Source: Ehretia macrophylla | Lineage: Eukaryota > Streptophyta > Magnoliopsida > Boraginales > Ehretiaceae | DNA length: 64,000 nt | Assembly (NCBI GenBank): GCA_037974665.1 | Contig: CM075780.1 | Location: 53,981,594 to 54,045,593 of the forward strand | Reading direction: 5' to 3' | Shown: positions 33,261 to 46,626 of the stretch, piece after piece | Numbering within the stretch: position 1 is the stretch's first letter | Layout of the letters: the number at the start of each line of letters is the position of its first letter | Position numbers and translations under genes: made by a program | Notes under the pieces: model-generated | The model's database searches: none | What the model was told of the DNA's origin: nothing | The model's input: the letters and a program-made list of their open reading frames with translations, nothing else

Positions 33261-36200
33261 TCAAGATGCTGCGAGGTCCTGGATAACAACCTTGAACACC
33301 GCATTTCCCATGTCCTGCTGCTCTTCATAGATTTGTTTGGCTGAACTTGCTGCAGAGGGGCTGCACCACAGCACTTCAATTATCTCTAAGGTATCAATAT
33401 CCCCCAAATCAGAAGGGATTTCCGCGAGTTGTTTGCATCTCTGCAGAACTAGTCTCTCAAGAAGGGGAAAGTGATCTCTGTAGGTAATCCATTCTGCAAT
33501 ATCTAAACTTTCTAATTTCAAGTACTTCAATTTGAGGAACTCTCCATCATTTGTCTCCCATTGTTTCCCCTCAAATGCTCTGAATAGTAATTTTAGAACT
33601 TCAAGGTTGGGAAGACTTGCAATTATTGCAATATCACTCCATGGAAGTTGCATCTTTGATAAAGTGAACTTTTTGAGATTTGGAGGGAAGCTAAATTTAC
33701 AGCAATTTAGCTTTCTACCATGGTATAACACCCTGAGCGATTCAAGTTGACTTAAGGTGTCCAGAACTGGAAAATAGTTGCAATGATCAAAATTGTTCCA
33801 GCATTCTGTGTATATACACTTCAGCTTGCGGAGATTGGGTAGTGAACGTATCATGCCCTTCGTATTCATTCCATACGATAAAAGTGGAGTTGAAAGGGTT
33901 TCCAAATTTTCTAAGAGGGCGTCCATTTGTTTGTTCTCATCCCACACCAGAGAAGCACGGCTATCAATATGTAGATGCTTTAACTTTACCATGCTCCAGA
34001 TTGTACTTGGTAACCGAACTTCGCCTTTTGTTCCTTTGACCAGAAAAGTTTCTAGGCTTTTGAGGTTGGCTATTGATGATGGGATGGAATTGCTCTGAAT
34101 CCGAACCGCCAAGAATGCCAAATGAACCAACAATTCTATTCCACAGTCAAGATCTTTTAGAAGCAACCATCCCAAATCCAATACTCTAAGAAATGTGAAG
34201 AAACTAGAGATGAATGCAGCATCATATAATGATTTTGAGGCTAAGTGAAATGCAGGGGTAAAATGCAGTAAGGAGCAGACATGTGGGCTCGAAGGCTTCC
34301 ATTTAGCAAAATCATTGCCCGTAGAATAAATGCACAGCCTATATTGCTGATCATGTATTATGGAATTTGAATCACAATGTGTGCTCTGATCAGATTCTAT
34401 AGACTGTATGCCATGAGGAGGAGTGGTGTGTTCATACCGATGTCCTGGCTGGCTTGCAGGATCTAAAAGTTCATTATGATCATCTAATAGCAGCAAAAAT
34501 ATTTCTTCTCTAGCTTTTGCCAAGCAAAAACTACGTAAAAGCAAAAACTGCCATCGTATCCTCTTTTTGCATCAATTACTAGGCTTCTAGTAATTAGGTC
34601 CATCAAGTAGTCCTCTGCTATATCTTCCGACCTACTCTGTACAGTGCTCAGTATAAATCCTTCAGCAGCCCATAACCATACCAATCTCGCTACCATAATC
34701 TCTCTGTCCTCTGGAAAAGCTCCAAGGTAAAGAAAGCACGGCCTCAAATAATCTGGTAGATGCTTATAACTCAATTCTATTACCTCCATGCTAAGTGATT
34801 CTGGGTTTCCACTCATGCGTGAGTTTAAACTTTCCGCAACATCTTTCCACTCTTCCCTAATTGTTCTTGCAAGAACTCCAGCTATCAAAACAACTGCAAG
34901 AGGTAGCCCATTGCATTTTGTTGCAATTTGCTTTACACCTTCCCCCAGCTTTGCAGGACATCTTTCTCTCTGAAATACCTTCTTCAGTAATAATTCATGG
35001 CATTCATCGTCAGAGAAGAACCGAAGACGATGAGGAATGCCTTTATCTCCGACATCCAAGGCTACTTTTTCAATGCGAGTTGTGAACATTATTCTACTTC
35101 TTTTAGAATCATCAGGAAAACATCTGCTTATAGCATGCCATGCCTCAATATCCCATATATCATCCATGACAATGAGATACCTCTGCCCTTTCAGACGTTT
35201 GTACAACAATTCAGCCAAATCTTCTACACTCATTGTATGGATTTTGTCATTAGGCTCAACAAAATGATGTAAGATGTCAAGCAACAATTGCCTCCGGTGA
35301 TATACTTGAGACACGCAACACCATGCTCGAACATAGAAAAACTCAGCAACTACAGGAGCGTCATACAACTTTTTAGCTAGAGTAGTCTTGCCGATTCCAG
35401 GCGTTCCAATGATTGAGATAACCTTCAGCTGTGCTGGTCCTTCAATTAGTCGCTCTATTGCTTTCTCAGCCTCATCCTTGAATCCTACAAATACCTCACC
35501 TGTTGTCGAGGTATTATCTTGAGATGACAGCATCCAACTAAAAGTCTTCTCATTAATTTTTTCAATCTCTTTCTTTATTAGCTGAAACTCATCCATGGCA
35601 TCAGAAAGCAGCAACAAACAATACCAGACTAGATGATCACGGAGCATGAAAGGGTCAATGGCATATTTTACATCATTGTTGCATTTATCATGCGGCTCTC
35701 AAGAGCTTTCAGTTGTTCATCTTTAATGTACTGTTCTGCAGAGTTCTCGAGAAAACATATCAGGAACTCTAATTCGTGCTTAACTTTCTCCATCTGAGAC
35801 TTTCGAAAAACAGAAAAGAAACGAGCATCCAGCTGCTTGTCCAGTACACCAAGCACAGATTTCATAAACCACAAGACACCATCCTTGGGGAAGTTAGATG
35901 ATATACTAGAGGGATATATCATTCTTATATCTGCCTTGATAAGCTTAATTTTGTCAACCAAATCAGGCAGGGCATTCTTTATCTCTGTGGAGACATCATC
36001 TTCCATTCCTTTGGCATAAATCGAGCATATGGCAGATTCTGCTTTGCTAGCCATCACCTTGATACTTGTCAGGAGATCAAGAAATTTCTCATCTACATCA
36101 TCAACTTTTTGCGGATCCAGAAGAAAAGATCTCAAGAGTTGTATATAGTCGCAAAAGGTTTCCAGTTGATCCTGAATAGACAGTAGAGGACTAGCTTCAT

Positions 36201-38718
36201 GTTGTGATAGCTCCAGAAGACACAACTCTGACTTGAGAAGCTTAAACCTTTGAAGCGAACTGAAAAGCTGAGCTTTCATCTTTCTAGGCAATTCTTCATC
36301 CATATCACTGACGTAAAAGTAGCAAATAATAGGTGCTACGGCTTTCACCTCAGCTTCTATATGCGTTAGAATCAATTTTTCATGCTCAGCATATTGCATA
36401 CGGGAATTCATGAAAAACGTTCTCAGAAATGTCAGCTCCTTGTGAAGGCTTTCAAAGTAATCCTTTGTTGAAACCACTAGCTCGAGATTATGGTTCAGTA
36501 GCTCCTCCATATTTTCGAGAAGAAAACCAACAAATTCAACCACAAGCTCATCTGTCATGGGATCTTCTGATGATAACGACTTTGTTTCCTTCAGGATACG
36601 AATACATTCATCTGTGACCACTTGCCTAAACGGCCTTGTATATGAAAAATATTCATAAGGATCACTTCCCATATTAAATACCCCGTTTTCATCAATTTTA
36701 TTGATCCAACAGCAGTGCGAACAGTATGCTATTTCCTGAGCCACATAGCTGACACCCGCCATGAGATCCCACAAGATTATGGACGTTGCGCGTGGTTTCA
36801 CTGAAAAGTGAAAGGAATTCCTCAGAAACAGTAGCTTTCTCCCATGGATGGCAAATGGATTATTCACTTGATTGGACTCACGTTGCGATAGGTCCTTCAG
36901 ATTCTCTAGGAGAGAATCAACGAATTCGAGTGTAAGGTTACCAGAAAGGGCATCACTAGATGCTCTACTACTCCAATAAATATCTTTATAGCCTTTATTG
37001 ACTGCTGGCTTAAGAAGTTCAATCTTTTGTAGCATATGAGGGAGCTGATCGTTCACTTCGACAGGCACTTTTCCACTCATTGTTCCAACATACCTTGTGA
37101 GAATGACTTCTCCCACATCTTGAACAACAGCTTTAGTTTGCATCAAGAGATTGTTCAATTGGTTTTCTCTAATGATTCTCCCTGCTGCGCACTTGAGGAA
37201 TGTTCTGAGAAATTTTAGCTCCATTTTAATGGCCCGGATTTGATCCTTCACCAAAACAGAACAGTTCCAATGTATCTCCAGATAATCCAGGCGCAGCAAG
37301 GTATCATCAATGAAATAGCAACCGTTCCTGACAAGCTTAATCCTTTCAATCAAATCAGGCAGGACAAAGTTCATCTCTTTTGCCATGTCTTCTTTAATTC
37401 CATTGATATAAAATGAGTAGATGGCAGACCCTGCTGCGCTAGCCACACCATCAAATCTAGCGAGATCAATACAGCTCTCATCTGCAAAGTACTCCTCATG
37501 GGGATTCACCAGAGAAGTTCTCAAGACTTGGATATCCTCATAAAGGGTTTCCAAATGATCTTTTATAGGAACTATCCAAGTAGCTTCATGGTTCAATAGC
37601 CTCATGAGACACAACTCTGACTTGATAAGCTTGCATCTTTCGAGCAAACGGAAAAGCCGAGTATTCATCATCCTAGTCGTTTCTTCATCCATATCTCCAA
37701 TAAAAAAGGCAAAAATAATCTCTCCTGCTGTCATCACCTCTATATTCATGCTCATCAATTTATTATGCTCGGCATACTGCATTGGAGGAGTCATGAGTAA
37801 AGTTCTCAGGAGTTTAAGCTCCTCCTGAAGGCTTTTGAAGTGATCATTTGTTGAAACCACTGTATCGTCATTGCGGCTTAGCAGCTCTGCCAGACTTTCG
37901 CGGAGAAAATCAATAAATGTCATGATAAGCTCTTCTCTCATGAGAGCCTCCGATGGTAATGACTTTGAAGCTTTAAGGATGCTCTCACAAAGATCTGTGT
38001 AGTTTCTCTTAAATTCAGGTCCCATCAAATGAGAAAAAGCAGATTCTGTCGAAGCTGCCTCACCTTCATCCATTTTATTGATCCAACATTTAAAAGAAGT
38101 ACATGCTGCTTCCTCAGCCAGTGTTCTGACTTCAAATAAGAGAGAATTCAATTTTTTGGGGTTAATGCCAAGTTTCAGAGCTAATTGAAAGGAATTTCTC
38201 CCAAGTCTTAGCTTTTTCCAGAGGGCTATAACTGGTTTCTTAACTAGAACAACCACAACATCCTCACATTGCAGCAGATCGTTCAGATTCTCCAGAACAG
38301 ATTCTACAAGTTCAGCGTTTTGCTCACAACGTTCGGCATCATTTAAGTAGTTGCTTTCCATTACGAAATAGGAGTAGTCTTTATTAACTTCTGGCTTAAC
38401 GAGCTCAATCTTTTCCAGCACATAAGACAACCATCTATTCAGATCCATAGGCACATTCCCATCAGATGTTTCAACATAAAGTGAGAGAATGACCTCACCT
38501 GCATCTTGGACAACAGCTACAACTCGTGTCAAGAGATCAAACAACTCGTCACCTTCATAAATGCGTTTCGTCGCCCCACAAAGCAGAAACGTTCTCAGAA
38601 ACTTTAGCTCCACTTTGAGGATCCAGAGTTGATCCTTCACTGAAACGGAGTGGTTCTTCTGTTTCTCTATGTAGTCCAGACGCTCTAAGGACTCATTAAC
38701 AAAAGGGCAAATCTCCAT
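33261..38718 (-). pseudogene. R1-type CC-NB-ARC-LRR pseudogene (copy B)
   Basis: Collinear with NLR-A from the same ATG (MEICPFVNESLERLDYIEKQ at 38718) to the same C-terminus (VVIQDLAAS). The reading frame is lost twice. A one-base deletion near 35676 (atcattgttgc against atcatttgttgc in A) ends the N-terminal frame before the NB-ARC. At 34540-34549, 27 bases of A are replaced by 8, destroying the frame and the MHD-equivalent IHDLL motif. The P-loop GTPGIGKTTLAKK, YLIVMDDIWD, GLPL and LRRs are otherwise well kept, so the damage looks recent. The N-terminal doubling is present (second unit from about 37295), so it predates the A/B duplication. A truncated N-terminal protein of about 1016 residues could still be made. 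Introns rescuing either break seem unlikely because A reads straight through. Confidence 0.9.
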
Positions 38719-38904
38719 CTCTATCTCTCTTTGGTCTAATTTCTTTTTTGATAAAGTGAAATATGTTGTAGGCTTTGAGAATAGATGAAGAAACTCAATA
38801 CCATGATAGTCAAGCAGCCAAAAGCAATTGCTGGTGAAGTCTTTCCTCGGAAAGTCATTGTTTAACACTTCTTTTTTTTCTGGAATAAACAATAAATTAA
38901 GACG

Positions 38905-39130
38905 AGCATGATATGAACATGCATTCACTAATTCTTCATTTTTATCCTACTCCATTTCTTTATATATATGTGTATATATCGTTCGTTTTCTTGTTCACTC
39001 ATATCCAATAGGTGAGCAGCGTGCAGTTATAGAGATCAGGCCCACCAGAATAACATAACATGTATACCAAAGTAATGTGGGGTCTAGCCTCTTCTTTTGT
39101 TAAAAAATAAAGGCCTCCTCATTTGACCAG
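38905..39130 (-). promoter_or_regulatory. Upstream region of NLR-B (single-copy form)
   Basis: This region is intact relative to the displaced region of A. It has one copy of the unit containing ctcatatccaataggtgagc (about 38977-39062) and no LTR insertion. Serves as the pre-insertion reference. Promoter role inferred. Confidence 0.5.
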
Positions 39131-39377
39131 AATAACATAACATGCATTTGTTTTTGTTGTAGTTGTATGATTCTCGTTTTGAATGTCAGACATTTTAAGA
39201 TTAATTTTCAAAGTGTGCAATATTTTTTAAAGTAATTAAAATTGACCTTAGATTTCCTTTAATTATATATATATATATTCACCTCTCTTTTTTTTTTTTT
39301 TCAAAAACACATAAAAGTTAATGTAAGATGTCTCCACAATATGCAACTCAAGGGTTTGGGTCAATCCAAAGTTAATT
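39131..39377. other. AT-rich spacer at the right limit of unit B
   Basis: No gene. A second copy of ccagaataacataacatgca near 39128 suggests a small local duplication of the upstream repeat end. An AT run and T-run follow. Confidence 0.4.
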
Positions 39378-40270
39378 ATCACGCCCCCAAATTCACAAAC
39401 AAAAAAATTCAGGTTTGTGACTAAGCCTAAAACAAACTTCATAATTGAATCTCATAAATTAAAACCTCAACACATATCATTCCATTTCAAAATGCAAGTC
39501 TTACCAAAGCATCTATACCCCATCTATACATAACAATAAACCATCCAAAAGAAAGTTACTACTTTCCCACAAGTATTATAAGGGTCTCCCCACCTGTTAG
39601 AGTACTAACAAGATCTTAAGCATAATGTTAACTGGCCAAAATAGATTTACATCTCAAGAAGAAATACCAAATGTACATTTGTCAATATAATATCTTGTTT
39701 GTCGTGCTATGATACACTTCCAAAAGAGAACTTTACTCAAAAATTTTGGGGTCTCCTACACCATCCTCAAGTTCACATCTATTTTTACTTCTCTGGAAAA
39801 TGAAAACAACAAATATCTGTGGTGAGCGACCCAAAACTCAATAAGTGTAGAAATCCAAAAGAAAAGGCTCCTATGCAATAGCAAATAAAACTGTATTTAG
39901 AGTAATGATTGAGATAATACTGTGAAGACAACTTTCATCCGAGTATGACAAAGTTCATATTGACATCTCAAGAAGAGAAGAAGCTCCAACTCTTTACATC
40001 ACAAAAATATGTCAATGCTCAGGAAAGATCAAGTATGAAATTCACTAGGATAAAATGGAGCAGTATTTTGTATATATTGAAAAGAATAGCCACAACATGA
40101 TGGAAGTCTACAAAGAGGAGTTTACTCAATGGTATATCACAACCGAACTTATACAAGTCGTGATTGCATTTACTCATGTAATACCAGTCACAAAGTTAGT
40201 ACTAGGCCCCCACCAAGCAAAATGTACACCTTACACATAACACATACGCATACACATACACATAAACACG

Positions 40271-41160
40271 GCTTACATAGAGTTGACATATGGACCAGTT
40301 CGACGTGACCCAACTGAGTCATGGGTCAAGAAAACTAAGTCCGACTTATTACAGATGTTTAGTATGATGAGTTGGGTTGGACTCATTTCTCAGAATACAG
40401 GACCCAGTTATATATATTAATATACAAACATATATATATACAAACACCAACATGTGTCATTTGCATTTCTGAACTAGTATGAGAGAGAAATTGATTAATA
40501 ATTAAAAAAAAATTAAAACTTAACTTTAAAAAAAAATTAATTTAATAATTAACGAGACACAAGTTGATTGATAATATTAATATAAATAATAAAATATTAT
40601 ATAACAAACTACAAGTTCATGAAACACAAGTACATTAATAATATAAACATAATACATAAAAGTAAAACATTACATAAACGCTTGAGGAAAGCTAGTGGAG
40701 AAGTTCTCCATTTTATTATGCTCCTTGTACGGGTCCTGGGCCTGTTGGTGGTGGTGATGGTGGTGGTGGTGGGCTTGACAACAGTGACTCTTCAAATACT
40801 TGTTCCAGTGGTGGCAGTGGAGGTAACCACTTTAGGATTGAAATAATTTTGGACATTTGAGTGTTGAAATATAAAGTGCCTTACAAGCGACCCAATTCAA
40901 AATTTATGACGAAATATAAATTTACGTTGACAATAGTTACAAATTATATGCACATATTATTCAAAGTACGCAAAATAATTCCAAACCTTTGATAAACATA
41001 ATCGTTGTGAAAATTTTTATTTTTCCATGGTCATAGTTTTAGTGTATATTGTATAGTATTGTAGTAAAATGAATGTACAATATTGTAATAAAATAAAGTT
41101 AAAATACACTAAATATTTATAAAAAAAAAATTATATGTACGAATTATGATTATAAAAATT
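40271..41160. mobile_element. Decayed hAT-like element copy
   Basis: Aligns with 60390-61200, the better preserved hAT element (shared phrases acaagttgattgataatatt, gagaagttctccattttatt and a ggtggtgg run). Ends are degraded, and no zinc finger or transposase frame is kept. Small ORFs at 40619-40846 are part of it. Confidence 0.6.
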
Positions 41161-41263
41161 ATAAAAAACAATTGACCTAAAATCATTAAAAAGAAAAAAA
41201 CATGTCTGTTTTTTTATACGTAACAGAGGGTTGACAAGAGGTACTTGACATCCCTCTGTACTG

Positions 41264-41289
41264 GGGACATCACGGCGCCGTGATGTCCC
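41264..41289. repeat. Perfect 26-bp palindrome
   Basis: gggacatcacggc followed directly by its exact reverse complement, with no spacer. GC-rich in AT-rich surroundings, and followed by T-runs. Confidence 0.9.
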
Positions 41290-41849
41290 TTTATCCTTTT
41301 CTTTGTACTAAGTTATTTAATTGGTTTTTTTTTTTTGTTCTTACTTTTTTTTGGTGCTAAGTTAATTTTTTTTTTTTTTGCTCTTACTTTTTTTTTTTCG
41401 AAGTTACTTAATTTTTTTTTTGCTCGGTAAGTAAGGTGTTGAATTATTTTTCAAGTTAATTTTAATTTTAATAATTTTCTAAATTTAATTTTAAAAAAAA
41501 AATTAGTCATAAAAAATGAATCAATGTAATTTTATTTGAGTATAAATTAATTAATGCATAAATTATTTTATTCAAATAAGGTGCACTTGAAGATGTAAAA
41601 ATGAAATTTTTGAATAAAAAGAATAAGATAAAACAAATTTCTGAATAATGCTTCAAATTTTATTCGCTTAATTTGGTAGTTGCAACATAAATTACGTAAA
41701 GTTAAAAAATTTCAAATAATACCTCGTATTTTTTTTCACTAACTTGATAATCTCAACTTACAATTAAGTTAAAAATATAAAATACACATAAAGAAGAAAA
41801 TATTATTTTTCTAAAAGAAATTAAATCTTTAATAACTTCGATCTTCCAT

Positions 41850-43118
41850 CTTTATCTGACAACATCGATCAATTAAAGATGCTTCAGACATCTAGCTCTA
41901 GCTTCATGGCTTTAATAGCCACCTACAAATAATCAAGCCGGGACTTGAATTCCACAAATAGGTCACCTGACCTCTCCAGAGGACGATCAAACAGGGACCG
42001 GGGGGCTCGCCCGACCTCACCAAAATTGGAGTATGGTCATTAGGAGCTATCGCTACCCCGATATCCTGCGAGCTGCCTACCACCCAAGGAATGCTTCCTT
42101 AGCTACAAAGAAAACTAGACAACGAGAGTACAAAAGCGGATTGATGAGGTCAGTGCAAGGCTTGAGGGCCCGAGTCAGACCCAAAAGGCAATGAGAGTTC
42201 ACCAACCATCAGGAGAAACTCTCTTAAGATCAAGTAAAGAGAATCTGATATATATTCCAAATAAGATATGAAAATGGAAGAACACCTCAAATAGAGCTCC
42301 CATCTAAAAAGCTCTCATATGACCAATCTTTGGTTATTGTCTTATAACCTCGGTGAGCACTTGACTCACCCCTAACCTCAGAAATACCAACGACATTCAT
42401 CCGGGTCACTCTAAAAAAGTAGACTTGACAAATTCGAGACCTTAAGGGCTTAAAACTCTTATCCCCCGACTTGGTGCGCCTTTGTTAACTACAAGCGCAC
42501 ACGCTAATTAGGGTGATACTGATACTGTCAGGGCGAATCCAATACTATCTAATATAGCTGCGACATCTACCATCTTGACCAACACAATTAAGTAGTATTA
42601 AGGCTAGATCTAGCCATACCACTACAAGTAAAAGAAGTATAGAGCAGAACGAGCTACATGGCCACTCTACGAACTTAAGATCAATGCATTTGAAGATTTC
42701 CTGACCCTCTACGGAGTTCAAGAAATCGGGGGCAGGTCAAGTCTTCCACGAAAGATTGACCTCTGCACCTCCCTATCACATCTCAAAATAAGGACAGGTG
42801 TCGACTGCTGAAATAGCTAGCACATCTCGTACAGTACAGAGATGTCAGATCATTTCTTATCCACAGCTATAAAAAGACCCCACAGTCTTCAAGGGAGGTA
42901 ACTAAGAGATTGGGTATATATACCCTTTACTATCTCCTTCTCTCTCTCTCCCCCTTACTCTTTTTTTGTTTGTATGCAATTTTGGGTCCTATAACTGACT
43001 TGGGTGTTGGAGTGGGCCCCCGGAGGACAACCCTGGGGACCTTTGTCTTGCAGGATAATCACCTACGAAGCGGAGTGACGAGCCCATGAAGCACGGAGCC
43101 AAATTTCTACCTTAACAT
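41850..43118 (+). mobile_element. Tat/gypsy-type LTR fossil
   Basis: GC-richer block with typical plant gypsy LTR words: ctataaaaagacccc (TATA, about 42869), then a CT tract, acttgggtgttggagtgggc, cggaggacaacc and ccttgtcttgcag near 43050. It ends about accttaaca at 43118. The left boundary is uncertain. No internal domain. Fossil. Confidence 0.55.
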
Positions 43119-43382
43119 AACTAATGTTATGAAATCTCAAAGAATTCATGATAAGCAATAATATTTCAAAAACAACTCATGGTATACCAAAATCTTTAAT
43201 GTCAGAATGAAATTAGGAGAAAAATATATACTTGTGTCAAAACAATAAGAAGGTAAGATTCAGCCATAGACATGGTATGTCCATGGAGTGATGTGGTGAT
43301 TGAACTTTGCGAACTACAACTCAATGATGCATAAGCAACTATTAGACAACAATTAAAACTGGATTAAAAGTTAGGGTATTAC

Positions 43383-43775
43383 AAAATTGAAAAAATTAAG
43401 TACAAATTACACAAAGGATCATATGAGGGAAGAAGGGATTCTTCACTTACCTTAATCGAAACCCCAAAATCCAAAATATTAAAACCCTAAGTACAACCAC
43501 AACGATTTCAGTCTATCATTAGGTAATCCTTATAATAAAGATAATAATCGAACTAAAGAAAATCACTAATCTATGATAAATCCCAATCATAAAATAGTAA
43601 CACTAAACTCAAAGTTTAACAAAAAATTTAAACTCACCTTGATGAAAGAAGTTAGAAGAGTTTTAACTTCACCAATCAAGCTTGAATCATATCCCCAATT
43701 GATTTGAAATACGAAAAGAAATGAATTCCTATCAATTTCTCTCTTTTTCTCTCCCCCTCTTTTTAGCGAATTTTC
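43383..43775. other. LTR-like remnant left of the hAT-like element
   Basis: No gene. Together with 45729-45930, which ends gagggtattaca like 43382, it probably formed one older LTR piece split by the element at 43776-45728. Confidence 0.35.
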
Positions 43776-45728
43776 TTAGGAATGGCAATGGGGGCGGGTT
43801 TTGCGGGTACCTGCCCAGCCCCCGCCCCTTCCCCCGCCCCTGCCCCAAACGAGGAGAGGATTGTGGTGGTAAATGGGGAATAGATAAAGGGTGGGGATTA
43901 ACTTTTAATCCTCGCGCGAGGGTAGGGTGAGGTGCAGGGATAAGCATTCCCTCCCTACATAACCCGTCCCAGCATACATGTATAGTTTTTTTATATCTTT
44001 AGTTTTATATATATACTAAAAACTTAAAATTATAAATAGAAAAGTGTACAAAAATGATATTAAACAAAGTATTACTAAAATGGAGAAGAAAAAATTGATT
44101 ATTCAAAAAGATTTTATAATCATTCTTTTAATCAAGATATTATATGTCATTACTTGACATTTGCAATCATCTTACATAAATACCTCAATTTCACTATTGA
44201 TCATAGTGGATTTAAAAAATTTGCTAGTTATTCCTAATGTTATTTCAAAATAGTTTCAAACAACATGATTAATGGTGATATTTTAAAAATTTACAATTAC
44301 TATTATATGTGGATGTACGATAACAAAAAAAGATATAATAATGAATTCAATTCCAATAACACAAAGAAGTATTATTTTTTCACATATAACTCTCATACAC
44401 AATGGTTTTAGTGTGAATTAATTTTAAATGCTTAAGACTCAATTACTATAATATTAATTTTTACTATTTAACAACAAGCATAAGACTTAATACATAATTA
44501 ATATTTGACCTTTATTTAACACCTAAATTTATATTTATCATTATAATTTGTATTTGTATTTTGAATTTATGTGATTCAAATTAAATTTAAGGGTAAAATA
44601 TTTCTATAGCTACTAAATTATCTCTTGAGTCTCGTTTTGGCCATCAAACTATTTTTGGTCCTATTTTGACCATTCAACTATTAATTGCGTTTTATTTTGG
44701 TCATTTCATAAATTGTTTTGTTAAAATAGACTAACTGTTAAAGGGTAAAATCGTAAAGTCAATTAAACAAATTATATTTTTGCTACCAAATTAAAGTTTG
44801 GAAGCACAATTTCAAAAAATTAGAGATCCAAGATTTGTAAATCCAGGATTTACTCAAATCTTGCTCAAGTGTAAAATTTGCAATTCCAAACTACCAAATT
44901 AGTTGTTCATCTTTTTAAGACTAAACTACCCTCTAAGTTTCTTTCCTTTTCTACTGCTTTAATTTTTTTTGCTCTTATTCTTATGCAGATAGTTCTTCTT
45001 ATTCTTCTTGTAAGCTTCTTTACGACAAATATTTTTTCCATATTTTTTTTAATCAAAGCTTATTTTTCGTTTTCAAATTAGAAGACCAAATCATAAGTTA
45101 TTTATTTATTTACCCTTATTTTCAACTAGTCTTAACATACTTAATCATCTAAAATTACAAATTATTTATTTGTGTTATCTATTTATATCAATATTAATTA
45201 ATTAAGTTTAATTTTAAAATTGATTAGTGTTGTTGATAGAATTTATATTTCTGTTAAAGTTTCAAAAGCAAAGCTTCAAGATATAGGGATAGAAAATGAA
45301 TACCTACAATAAATATATTTATAAATCATAGAATTGACTTAATACTATTTTACAATTCCAAATAAGGGATTCATTTTTAAATACAAATCCTCAAGGAATT
45401 TATTAACAAATCAAATGAATTTCACACCACAAATGCTTCCACACAGTCTGTAAATGATCAAAATAAGACAAAAAATAGTTGGATGACCAAAATAGGACTG
45501 AGGAGATAGTGTAGTGATTATAAAAATATTTTACCCTAAGTTTAATATCTGTAAGTCTAAAAGAATAATAAAAAACCTGCGGATCCCTATTCCTCACGGG
45601 GATGCTGGGACGGGGGATAAGGATATAGAATGTGGGGGCGGGACGAGTGTTAGGGAAACTTTTTAGGTGGTGGGTTAGGGCCTGTAGATAGGTTCTCTTG
45701 CTTTAAACCCGCCCCATTGTCATCCTTA
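43776..45728. mobile_element. hAT-like non-autonomous element with G/C-rich inverted ends
   Basis: The left end (ttaggaatggcaatgggggc) and the reverse complement of the right end (ttaaggatgacaatggggc) match. Both ends continue into GC-rich inner arms (about 43781-43980 and 45580-45720). An approximate 8-bp duplication cgaatttt / aaaatttt flanks it (6 of 8). No transposase. ORFs in the left arm (43721-43930 + and 43732-43947 -) are compositional. Confidence 0.6.
44591..45536. mobile_element. Mutator-like element nested in the hAT-like element
   Basis: The inverted ends gggtaaaatatttctatagc and its counterpart continue for over 80 bp (phrases such as tcctattttgacc). The 9-bp flanks are taaatttaa and taagtttaa (one mismatch). 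Interior AT-rich, without a transposase. Inserted after its host element. Confidence 0.75.
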
Positions 45729-45930
45729 AAAATTTTGCATTTTTTTTGACGATAACATTCTGCTCAACTTAGAAGAAAAAAATGAGTTCCACAACTAAAA
45801 GGTAGATATTTATCTCACTTTTCCAAAATTATCGAATGACCTTGATAGTCTTTGCAAATTTTATTTTAGCCCCAAATTAAAGTTATAGATTTTACACCTT
45901 GACCCTAATTAAATTTGAGGGTATTACACA

Positions 45931-46626
45931 TATGCTTCTCGTTCAAAGTAAGACAAACCATAACAAAATGCTTTTTAGCTCTTCACTTTTTTCTCTTTTC
46001 AGCTTTTTCGGCTTCACTCCCAATTCCAAGAGAAGCCTTGGAGATGGGAATTTTTCAGTCGTTTGAGAGAGAAAAAGAGAAAAAGGAAAAATAAAAGAAT
46101 CATTTTTAGGATTTAAAATGATGGTTAGGATCAATTTATAAAATTTATTCTAATGACTTATATATTCATTTGATCCATTGATTGATATTGTAGACTTTAT
46201 TAGGTTGGACGGTTAATCTCATCTCTTCTATATATAAGAGATGATGAAAATATAAAAGAATCTGAATTCTATTTATTATAATATTAAAAATTAAATTATG
46301 AGTTTAAATTTTGCTGCCATTAATTTAAAACATATTAAAAAACTTAGGTGGTAATTTATTACCATTCGTCAATTATATTTCACCTTTAAACAGCTTTGGT
46401 TCCTTAAAAAAATTAAAAGTAGAAAGGTAATCCAAATTAATAACATTTCAAAGTAAACCTAGTGATGAGAACTAACTGTAGCCTATAGGCAGTTGAAAGC
46501 ATTAATAAATTAGTATTTACTAACGAAGAATGTGGAAACTGACAGAAGAGGAGACAGCAAAATTCATTAAATTGAATAAAAAAGTCAGGAAGCCAAACAT
46601 GATCTGTAAGAAGGACCATGAGAACA
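45931..46626. repeat. Unit C upstream flank, shared with unit A
   Basis: About 45965-46625 aligns with the unit A flank in pieces (7985-8110, 9575-9766, 10787-11148) and lacks the two A insertions, so it is the empty-site reference. ORFs at 45943-46134 and 46437-46619 are not convincing. Confidence 0.65.

Larger units (their letters stand above)
39378..43382 (-). mobile_element. About 4-kb LTR fossil, reverse orientation, same end type as the one at NLR-A
   Basis: On the - strand it starts at 43382 with tgtaatacccta and its far end reads gggcgtgata. These are the same terminal words as the 18691-23003 insert, in opposite orientation. It hosts a decayed hAT piece (about 40271-41160) and a Tat-type LTR piece (about 41.85-43.12 kb). 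No target duplication is evident. Fossil. Confidence 0.45.

Noticed and set aside
34484-35647. Reading the NLR-B pieces as two or three separate short NLR genes
   Set aside because: They are collinear with the single NLR-A frame, and the apparent starts lie at the damage points.
43721-43947. Opposing ORFs of about 70 codons in a GC-rich block
   Set aside because: They sit in the terminal arm of a non-autonomous element and reflect composition.
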